12,884 bases of DNA, taken from positions 1 to 12,884 of the forward strand of contig CAMBOZ010000035.1 in the NCBI GenBank assembly GCA_945869505.1. Direction: 5' to 3'. Position numbers and translations under genes: made by a program. This DNA is from Bifidobacterium breve. Its GTDB lineage: Bacteria; Actinomycetota; Actinomycetes; Nanopelagicales; Nanopelagicaceae. A model generated the notes under the pieces. The model searched no databases, was not told the origin of the DNA, and saw only the letters and a list, made by a program, of their open reading frames with translations. Shown here in pieces: positions 6,827 to 12,884 of this stretch; the first letter of the stretch is position 1; every line of letters starts with the position of its first letter.

Positions 6827-8106
6827 TGACAAAGCTAGCTCCAGTACTTTCGGCTCACTGGGATGAGAAAGATTCATTCACAATTGCGGCATACACCCGT
6901 CACGGTGGTTACAAAGCATCCGCTAAGGCTCTTGCGATGGATCCTGACGCGGTAATTCAACTTGTAAAAGATTCTGGACTTCGTGGTCGCGGCGGTGCAG
7001 GATTCCCAACCGGAATGAAGTGGGGCTTTATCCCACAAGGTGATGAGAAAGATCATTATTTAGTTGTAAATGCTGACGAATCAGAGCCAGGTACTTGTAA
7101 AGATACGCCACTCTTGATGGCTAACCCACACGTTTTAATCGAAGGTTGCATCATCGCTTGTCACGCAATTCGCGCAAAGCACGCATTTATTTATATTCGC
7201 GGTGAAGTCACCCACGTTGTTCGCCGTTTAAACCAAGCGATTGAAGATGCATATAAAGCTGGTCACCTTGGTAAAGGTATTGATGTGGTGCTGCACGTAG
7301 GTGCTGGTGCGTATATCTGCGGTGAAGAAACTGCGCTCCTAGATTCACTCGAAGGTTTCCGCGGTCAACCAAGACTTCGTCCACCGTTTCCTGCGATCGC
7401 AGGACTTTATGCGCGACCAACTGTTGTAAATAACGTTGAATCAATTGCATCGGTTCCGGCGATTGTTGCCAACGGCGCAGAGTGGTACCAGTCAATGGGT
7501 ACTGAAAAATCAAAGGGCACCACTCTCTATTCACTCTCCGGCCACGTTACAAACCCTGGTCAATTTGAAGCACCTCTTGGAATTACCCTGCGCGAAATTC
7601 TTGAACTATCAGGCGGAGTCCGCGCTGGTCACAAGTTAAAGTTCTGGACACCTGGTGGTTCTTCAACACCACTATTTACTGATGCGCATTTAGATACACC
7701 GCTTGATTACGAAGGTGTTTCTGCAGCGGGATCAATGCTCGGTACAAAGGCGCTACAAATTTTTGATGAAACAACTTGTGTGGTTCGCGCAGTATTGCGT
7801 TGGACAGAATTTTATAAGCACGAATCTTGCGGTAAGTGCACACCTTGTCGTGAGGGCACTTGGTGGTTGGTGCAAATTCTGCGCGATCTTGAAAATGGCG
7901 TTGGCACCGAAGATGATCTAGCTAAGTTACTTGATCTCTGTGACAACATCATGGGACGTTCTTTCTGTGCACTAGGTGATGGCGCTACTAGCCCGATCAC
8001 ATCTTCAATTAAATATTTCCGCGACGAATACATTGCTCACCTAACCAACGGTGGCTGCCCATTCGATCCGGTGAAATCCACACTGTTTTCTGGAGCGAAT
8101 GCATAA
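6826..8106 (+). CDS. nuoF: NuoF, NADH-quinone oxidoreductase subunit F (NADH/FMN site, cluster N3)
   Basis: A 426-residue subunit where NADH is oxidised and electrons enter through FMN. The NADH/FMN region includes GLRGRGGAGFPTGMKW (51-66), ADESEPGTCKDT (83-94) and GAGAYICGEETALLDSLEG (159-177). The 4Fe-4S cluster N3 is bound by C335, C338 and C341 in ESCGKCTPCREG (333-344) and by C381 in SFCALG (379-384). A SLBB-type region lies between. The length is near the usual 430-445. The start is fixed by TAATG with the nuoE stop and by AGAGGG 6 bases upstream. With NuoE and the front part of NuoG it forms the electron-input module. Confidence 0.97.
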   Translation: MTKLAPVLSAHWDEKDSFTIAAYTRHGGYKASAKALAMDPDAVIQLVKDSGLRGRGGAGFPTGMKWGFIPQGDEKDHYLVVNADESEPGTCKDTPLLMANPHVLIEGCIIACHAIRAKHAFIYIRGEVTHVVRRLNQAIEDAYKAGHLGKGIDVVLHVGAGAYICGEETALLDSLEGFRGQPRLRPPFPAIAGLYARPTVVNNVESIASVPAIVANGAEWYQSMGTEKSKGTTLYSLSGHVTNPGQFEAPLGITLREILELSGGVRAGHKLKFWTPGGSSTPLFTDAHLDTPLDYEGVSAAGSMLGTKALQIFDETTCVVRAVLRWTEFYKHESCGKCTPCREGTWWLVQILRDLENGVGTEDDLAKLLDLCDNIMGRSFCALGDGATSPITSSIKYFRDEYIAHLTNGGCPFDPVKSTLFSGANA

Positions 8107-10475
8107 TGACAACGACTCAAGAGAATCCAACAACACAAGCGGTAGAACTAATAACCGTTGTTATCGACGGTTTTGAAGTCAGCGTTCCAAAGGGCACTTT
8201 AGTTATTCGCGCCGCAGAAAAACTTGGAATTCAAATTCCACGTTTCTGTGATCACCCACTACTTGATCCAGTCGGTGCTTGTCGCCAATGTTTAGTTGAT
8301 ATCGAAATCAATGGCCGCGCTTTCCCTAAACCACAGGCATCTTGCACGATTCCAGTTGAACCAAACATGATCGTTAAAACACAATTGACATCTGCCGTTG
8401 CTGAAAAAGCGCAACGCGGTGTGATGGAACTTTTGCTCGTTAACCACCCACTTGATTGCCCAGTTTGCGACAAGGGCGGCGAATGTCCATTGCAGAACCA
8501 AGCGATGAGCACCGGAAATGGCGAGACTCGTTTTGAAGGCGTAAAGCGCACCTTCGAAAAGCCAGTTGCAATCTCTTCACAGGTACTTCTTGATCGTGAG
8601 CGTTGTGTACTTTGCGCACGTTGTACTCGCTTCTCCGATCAAATTGCCGGCGATCCATTTATCACTCTTAACGAACGCGGTGCGTTACAACAAGTTGGAA
8701 TTTATGAAAACCAACCGTTTGAATCTTATTTCTCTGGCAACACTGTGCAGATCTGTCCAGTGGGCGCACTTACCGGCGCGACTTACCGCTTCCGCGCCCG
8801 TCCTTTTGATTTAGTCTCAACTCCATCTGCTTGCGAACACTGTGCATCAGGTTGCGATATGCGCACCGATGTTCGTCGCGGAAAAACTTTGCGCCGCCTT
8901 GCTGGTGATGATGCAGCGGTTAACGAAGAGTGGAACTGCGATAAAGGTCGCTGGGCATTTAAATATGTAACAGCTGTGGATCGCCTGACAACTCCACTTG
9001 TTCGTGGTGCAGACGGAGTTCTTGCACCAGCATCTTGGCCAGAAGCACTAGCTGCTGCAGCTGCCGGACTCAAGGGTAAGCGCGCTGCGGTACTCGTTGG
9101 TGGTCGCGCGACAACTGAAGATGCCTACGGTTACAGCAAATTTGCTCGTATCGCACTTGGCACAAACGATATTGATTTCCGTGCCCGCGTAACATCGGAC
9201 GAAGAACGTGATTTCCTAGCCGCAAAGGTTGTTGGCTCAACAGCTACTTACCGCGATATTGATGTGGCAGACCACGTTGTGCTTGTTGGATTTGAACCAG
9301 AAGAAGAATCACCAATTGTCTTCTTGCGAATCAATAAGCAAGTTCGCAAGCGCGCGCTAAAGGTAAGCGCCGTTGCAACAAAACTTTCAATCGGTGTCGA
9401 TAAGTTAAAGGCTGAATTTATAAAAGTCGCACCAGGTGCGGAAAGCGCAGCAGTTGCCGCACTTTCACTCACCGCTAAATCAATAATTTTGGTGGGCGAA
9501 CGTGCATCTGAATCAACTGGTTTGTTATCCGCTGTTTCACAATTGAGCGATAAGTCAGGCGCAAAGATCGCTTGGATTCCACGTCGTGCAGGTGAGCGCG
9601 GAGCACTTGAAGCAGGCGCACTTGGTGCACTGCTTCCGGGTGGCCGCCCAGTATCTGATGCCGCAGCCCGCGTGGATATTGCAACACTTTGGGGCGTAGC
9701 TAATCTTCCGACAAATCCGGGTCGCACGACTTCTGAAATTGTTGAAGCACTTAATTCCGGAAGCCTTGATGCTGTTGTCGTCGGTGGCGTTGATCCACTT
9801 GATATGGCAAATAGCGCTGAAGTACTTGCCGCGCTTAAGAAATCTTTTGTTGTCTCACTAGAAATTGCACCTTCGGCAGTTACTGATCTTGCAGATGTAG
9901 TTCTGCCAGTTGCAGCAATTACCGAAAAATCTGGATCATTCCTTAATTGGGAAGGCCGTCCACGCGCCTTTGATTCCGCAGTCTCTGATTCACTAAATCG
10001 TTCTGATCTTCGTATTCTTTCTGCAGTTGCAGACCAAATGGGCGAATCCATAATGCTCGGCACCGTTACACAAGCAGCGCGTGAAATTGCATCCCTGGGT
10101 AAATGGGATGGTGCGCGCGCCAACTTCGCATCTGTTTCTGCACCAGGTGCGCATAAAATTTCTGGCAATGAAGCGCTACTTAACTCCTGGCGCCGCTTGC
10201 TTGATCTCGGAACAATGCAAAAAGGTGAAGCAAACTTGGCTGGCACCGCACGTAAATCAGTTGCCGTGATTTCTCCAAAGCGTGCCGAATCACTTGGCGT
10301 TAAAGATGGCGACATCCTTCGCGTTTCAAATGGCCACGGCGCAATTTCACTTCCCGCACTCGTTGAAGATATTCACGATGATGCAGTCTGGGTGCCACGT
10401 AATTCATTCGGTACCCAAACCTTGATTTCGCTCAATGCAGTGCACGGCGATGTAGTAACGGTGGTGAAGGCATGA
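8106..10475 (+). CDS. nuoG: NuoG, NADH-quinone oxidoreductase subunit G (clusters N1b, N4, N5, N7)
   Basis: A 789-residue subunit that carries electrons from NuoF toward NuoI. From the N-terminus: a ferredoxin-like domain with 2Fe-2S N1b ligands C48, C59, C62 and C80; cluster N5 with H114, C118, C121 and C127 in [14 protein letters not shown]; cluster N4 with C167, C170, C173 and C217; and the additional N7 site with C243, C246, C250 and C278 (CEHCASGC and EWNCDKGRW). The rest is a molybdopterin-oxidoreductase-like region that, in this family, binds no cofactor. It ends in a domain (about 713-789) with [13 protein letters not shown] and VWVPRNS. The length is close to other actinobacterial NuoG proteins. 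TAATG joins it to nuoF and ATGA to nuoH. Its ribosome site (GGAG, spacer 10) is weaker than those of its neighbours, so coupling is likely. Confidence 0.97.
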   Translation: MTTTQENPTTQAVELITVVIDGFEVSVPKGTLVIRAAEKLGIQIPRFCDHPLLDPVGACRQCLVDIEINGRAFPKPQASCTIPVEPNMIVKTQLTSAVAEKAQRGVMELLLVNHPLDCPVCDKGGECPLQNQAMSTGNGETRFEGVKRTFEKPVAISSQVLLDRERCVLCARCTRFSDQIAGDPFITLNERGALQQVGIYENQPFESYFSGNTVQICPVGALTGATYRFRARPFDLVSTPSACEHCASGCDMRTDVRRGKTLRRLAGDDAAVNEEWNCDKGRWAFKYVTAVDRLTTPLVRGADGVLAPASWPEALAAAAAGLKGKRAAVLVGGRATTEDAYGYSKFARIALGTNDIDFRARVTSDEERDFLAAKVVGSTATYRDIDVADHVVLVGFEPEEESPIVFLRINKQVRKRALKVSAVATKLSIGVDKLKAEFIKVAPGAESAAVAALSLTAKSIILVGERASESTGLLSAVSQLSDKSGAKIAWIPRRAGERGALEAGALGALLPGGRPVSDAAARVDIATLWGVANLPTNPGRTTSEIVEALNSGSLDAVVVGGVDPLDMANSAEVLAALKKSFVVSLEIAPSAVTDLADVVLPVAAITEKSGSFLNWEGRPRAFDSAVSDSLNRSDLRILSAVADQMGESIMLGTVTQAAREIASLGKWDGARANFASVSAPGAHKISGNEALLNSWRRLLDLGTMQKGEANLAGTARKSVAVISPKRAESLGVKDGDILRVSNGHGAISLPALVEDIHDDAVWVPRNSFGTQTLISLNAVHGDVVTVVKA

Positions 10476-11716
10476 GTAACGCATCGTTATTGCTAGATGA
10501 TCCAGGTTGGATTATTACCCTCAAAGCTGTGATCGTTTTTGCCGTCTGCGTTGTTTTAACAATCATGTCTGTTTGGGGCGAGCGTCGCCTCGTTGCGCGC
10601 ATGCAAATGCGCGTGGGTCCAAACCGCGTCGGCAAGTTTGGTCTGATCCAAGCACTCGCTGATGGTGTGAAGCTCGCTCTCAAAGAAGATTTAATTCCAG
10701 CGGCGGCAGATAAAGTCGTATTCGTTATTGCTCCAATTATCAGCGCCACTGCAGCATTTATGGCCTTCGCGGTTATGCCAATGACTGGTCCGGTTAACTT
10801 CTTCGGCGAAGAGACAGTTATGCAATTAACTGATATTCCAGTCGGCGTTCTTTATGTATTAGCCACCGCTTCCGTTGGTGTTTATGGAATCGTTTTAGCT
10901 GGTTGGTCATCAGGTTCTACTTATCCACTGCTTGGTGGATTGCGCTCTAGCGCGCAGGTTATTTCCTATGAAATCGCAATGGGACTTTCTCTTGTTTCAG
11001 TCTTTATCTACTCCGGATCGATGTCTACTTCCAGCATTGTGCAAGCCCAACAAGATACCTGGTGGTACGGCCTGGTTCTCTTCCCATCATTTGTAATTTA
11101 TGCAATTTCAATGGTTGGTGAAACTAACCGTGCACCATTCGATTTAGCTGAAGCAGAAGGCGAACTAGTTGGTGGTTTCCACACCGAGTATTCCTCACTT
11201 AAATTCGCGCTCTTCTTCTTGGCAGAATACGTAAACATCATTGCTGTATCTGCACTCGCCACAACCTTGTTCCTCGGTGGATATCACGCGATCCCAGGCC
11301 TTGGCTTTACTGAACAATGGCTCGGCGGTTGGTTCACGCTAATTTGGTTCTTTATAAAAGTTCTCTTCTTCTTCTTTATTTTCGTCTGGTTACGCGGCAC
11401 GCTACCTCGCTTGCGTTATGACCAGTTCATGCAATTTGGTTGGAAGGTTTTGATTCCAGTTTCACTTCTTTGGATCTTGGTTGTCGCCACCTTGCGTTTA
11501 ATTTCAACAACTAGCCAATCACGTCCCGTTACCTTCGCATTCGCCGGAGTTGTCGTACTAATTGTTCTGGCAATTTCAACGGCATTTGAAAGTTCAAAGA
11601 AGAAGCGCGATTCTGCAGTTCATCCAGAGGCGGCAGAGCCAAACTTCGCAGTTCCTTCACTTCCATCTGAAATAACAACCATCAACGTTTCTAACCAAGG
11701 AGGCGATCGTGGCTGA
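10472..11716 (+). CDS. nuoH: NuoH, NADH-quinone oxidoreductase subunit H (membrane, quinone tunnel)
   Basis: A 414-residue membrane subunit linking the quinone tunnel to the proton-pumping arm. Family blocks are [18 protein letters not shown] (37-54), [18 protein letters not shown] (57-74), [20 protein letters not shown] (216-235) with the acidic residues of the loop near the quinone site, HTEYSS (237-242) and [13 protein letters not shown] (308-320). Hydrophobic segments are visible near 13-33, 83-102, 122-144, 164-181, 199-214, 244-268, 286-306, 323-341 and 352-370. The polar tail from about 372 to 414 (SSKKKRD and onward) extends past the usual core, a trait I associate with actinobacterial NuoH. 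The start overlaps the nuoG stop as ATGA; its end overlaps nuoI by 8 bases. Confidence 0.96.
   Translation: MSNASLLLDDPGWIITLKAVIVFAVCVVLTIMSVWGERRLVARMQMRVGPNRVGKFGLIQALADGVKLALKEDLIPAAADKVVFVIAPIISATAAFMAFAVMPMTGPVNFFGEETVMQLTDIPVGVLYVLATASVGVYGIVLAGWSSGSTYPLLGGLRSSAQVISYEIAMGLSLVSVFIYSGSMSTSSIVQAQQDTWWYGLVLFPSFVIYAISMVGETNRAPFDLAEAEGELVGGFHTEYSSLKFALFFLAEYVNIIAVSALATTLFLGGYHAIPGLGFTEQWLGGWFTLIWFFIKVLFFFFIFVWLRGTLPRLRYDQFMQFGWKVLIPVSLLWILVVATLRLISTTSQSRPVTFAFAGVVVLIVLAISTAFESSKKKRDSAVHPEAAEPNFAVPSLPSEITTINVSNQGGDRG
11697..11703 (+). promoter_or_regulatory. Ribosome binding site deciding the nuoI GTG start, inside nuoH
   Basis: AAGGAGG with a 5-base spacer precedes GTG at 11709. It lies in the last codons of nuoH and supports the GTG start with an 8-base gene overlap. 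Confidence 0.75.
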
Positions 11717-12335
11717 TCAGAACGAATCAAATTCAGTGCAACCGCATATCTCAAACGATGTAGATATCACTTCAGTTGCATATGAAAAGGTAGACCAGCC
11801 AGGCGCTAAGAGTTTCTGGGCGCAATTACAGGGCTTCTGGGTCACCTTCATCACTATGTTTAAAAAGGTGAACACGGTTCAGTACCCAGAAGTGAAAGAG
11901 CCAACTGCTGAGCGCTTCCACGGACGCCATCAGTTAAATCGCCACCCAGATGGTCTAGAAAAATGTATTGGTTGCGAACTTTGTGCATGGGCATGTCCGG
12001 CAGATGCAATTTATGTTGAAGGCGCTGATAACACTCCTGATCACCAAATGTCTCCGGGAGAGCGTTACGGCAAGGTTTATCAAATCAATTACCTGCGTTG
12101 CGTTTTCTGCGGACTTTGCATTGAAGCCTGCCCAACTCGCGCGCTGACAATGACAAATGAATATGAACTCGCAGATTCAACTCGCGGAAAATTGATCTTC
12201 GAAAAAGATGATTTGCTTGGTCCACTGCGTGCCGGAATGGTTCCGCCTCCACACCCAATGTATCCAGGTATGACTGATACCAATTATTACAACGGTGATG
12301 TTACGGAAGCTCATCCTTCGCAGGAGGCTAAGTAA
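11709..12335 (+). CDS. nuoI: NuoI, NADH-quinone oxidoreductase subunit I (clusters N6a and N6b)
   Basis: A 208-residue ferredoxin-like subunit carrying the two 4Fe-4S clusters that pass electrons to N2 in NuoB. The first motif has C86, C89, C92 and C96 ([12 protein letters not shown]). The second has C131, C134, C137 and C141 ([12 protein letters not shown]). In each motif the last cysteine serves the other cluster, as is usual for this fold. Other conserved blocks are [17 protein letters not shown] (69-85), [13 protein letters not shown] (98-110) and [16 protein letters not shown] (115-130). The N-terminal 35 or so residues are polar and variable. A hydrophobic amphipathic stretch ([10 protein letters not shown], 42-51) probably lies against the membrane. 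The start is GTG; TAATG joins it to nuoJ. Confidence 0.97.
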   Translation: MADQNESNSVQPHISNDVDITSVAYEKVDQPGAKSFWAQLQGFWVTFITMFKKVNTVQYPEVKEPTAERFHGRHQLNRHPDGLEKCIGCELCAWACPADAIYVEGADNTPDHQMSPGERYGKVYQINYLRCVFCGLCIEACPTRALTMTNEYELADSTRGKLIFEKDDLLGPLRAGMVPPPHPMYPGMTDTNYYNGDVTEAHPSQEAK

Positions 12336-12884
12336 TGGAACCGTTGCTAACAATTCAAGCACCAGAGGCAGCGCTCTTCTGGTTCTTGGCGCCCCTTTCT
12401 GTAATTGCAGCACTTGGAATGTTATTAGTTAAGAAAGCGGTTCACTCCGCGCTTTTACTTGCTTGGGTAATGATTTCTTTGGCAATTTTCTATATCGCAC
12501 AAGATGCGCTCTTCCTGGGTATTGTTCAAATTATTGTTTACACCGGTGCAGTAATGATGCTCTTCCTCTTCATCCTTATGTTGGTGGGCGTTGATTCATC
12601 CGATTCACTCACCGAAACAATTTCCGGCCTGCGTCCAATTGCAATCACAGCAGCGCTTGGTTTTGGTGGACTTTTGGTTTCACTCCTGGGGCACGCAACG
12701 TTAGGGCGCGAACCAGTGGGTCTTGCAGGCGCAATCACATCAGGAAATGTGCAAGGTTTAGCCGCACTCTTATTCTCGAAATATGTTTGGCCATTTGAAG
12801 TTGTCTCGGCGCTTTTAATTACGGCAGCAATCGGTGCAATGGTTCTTGCGCATCACCAGCGCACAAATATTCGACCTACTCAGC
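12335..12884 (+). CDS. nuoJ: NuoJ, NADH-quinone oxidoreductase subunit J (N-terminal part, cut by the window edge)
   Basis: An open frame starts at the ATG sharing one base with the nuoI stop and runs off the window without a stop, giving 183 complete codons. AGGAGG lies 7 bases upstream (12322-12327). The protein begins [20 protein letters not shown] and is strongly hydrophobic. It contains the NuoJ hallmark VKKAVHSALLL (32-42), then FLGIVQIIVYTGAVMMLFLF (60-79), which corresponds to the pi-bulge-containing third helix of the family, and MLVGVDSSDSLTETISGLRP (82-101). Five hydrophobic segments are visible at about 14-31, 37-55, 58-84, 102-119 and 154-172. NuoJ is a membrane subunit near the base of the arm. 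The C-terminal end is not visible. Confidence 0.95.
   Translation, partial: MEPLLTIQAPEAALFWFLAPLSVIAALGMLLVKKAVHSALLLAWVMISLAIFYIAQDALFLGIVQIIVYTGAVMMLFLFILMLVGVDSSDSLTETISGLRPIAITAALGFGGLLVSLLGHATLGREPVGLAGAITSGNVQGLAALLFSKYVWPFEVVSALLITAAIGAMVLAHHQRTNIRPTQ

Noticed and set aside
9248..10315. Long open frame (355 codons) on the minus strand inside nuoG
   Set aside because: It lies wholly antisense to a well-supported gene. Its product is Ser/Ala/Arg-rich with no recognisable motif, as expected from the codon bias of the sense strand.
11361..11380. CTT-repeat tract in nuoH as a phase-variable microsatellite
   Set aside because: The run is short and imperfect, and a three-base unit would not shift the frame. 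It encodes a Phe-rich membrane helix, which explains it.
1..12884. CRISPR arrays, insertion sequences, tRNA or rRNA genes, defence or other novel systems
   Set aside because: No spaced direct repeats, transposase-like frames or tRNA-like folds were noticed, and almost all sequence is taken up by recognised housekeeping genes.

Overview
The window comes from an actinobacterium with unusually low GC for its phylum, roughly mid-40s percent by hand count. The protein sequences point to Actinobacteria. NuoC opens with the GMFG...GTGDTSGYG leader that I recall from mycobacterial NuoC. NuoI carries the [20 protein letters not shown] block, MenG opens with MSRA, and NuoA ends in RRGGLEWD. Combined with the low GC, very tight gene packing and GCA/CCA/GTT-rich codon use, this suggests a streamlined freshwater lineage such as the acI group (Nanopelagicales). 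The placement is inference and was not checked by any search.

Layout: (1) Bases 1-693, plus strand: the 3' end of menD (menaquinone synthesis), cut by the window edge. (2) Bases 700-2522, minus strand: bioY (biotin uptake), then menF (isochorismate synthase), 11 bp apart and convergent with menD. (3) Bases 2523-2583: a 61-bp divergent intergenic region that must hold any promoters for bioY-menF and for menG. (4) Bases 2584-3276, plus strand: menG (demethylmenaquinone methyltransferase). (5) Bases 3317-12884, plus strand: nuoA-B-C-D-E-F-G-H-I and the start of nuoJ, the respiratory complex I operon in canonical order, with the right edge cutting nuoJ.

The genes share one theme. MenF makes isochorismate from chorismate, MenD commits it to menaquinone, and MenG performs the ring methylation in the late steps of the pathway. 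Complex I then oxidises NADH and passes electrons down its iron-sulphur chain to that menaquinone while pumping ions. BioY is the only gene outside this theme. The N3, N1a, N1b, N4, N5, N7, N6a/b and N2 cluster ligands are all visible, as are the quinone-site His and Tyr of NuoD, so complex I looks intact as far as the window goes.

There is no sign of a mobile element, CRISPR array, RNA gene or new multi-gene system. The intergenic space is tiny and no gene-free stretch exceeds 61 bp. The most notable irregularity is that menG is clearly more GC-rich than its neighbours on both sides. Smaller points are a possible leader mini-ORF ahead of nuoA, a palindrome holding both stop codons between menD and menF, and overlapping divergent -10-like hexamers between bioY and menG.
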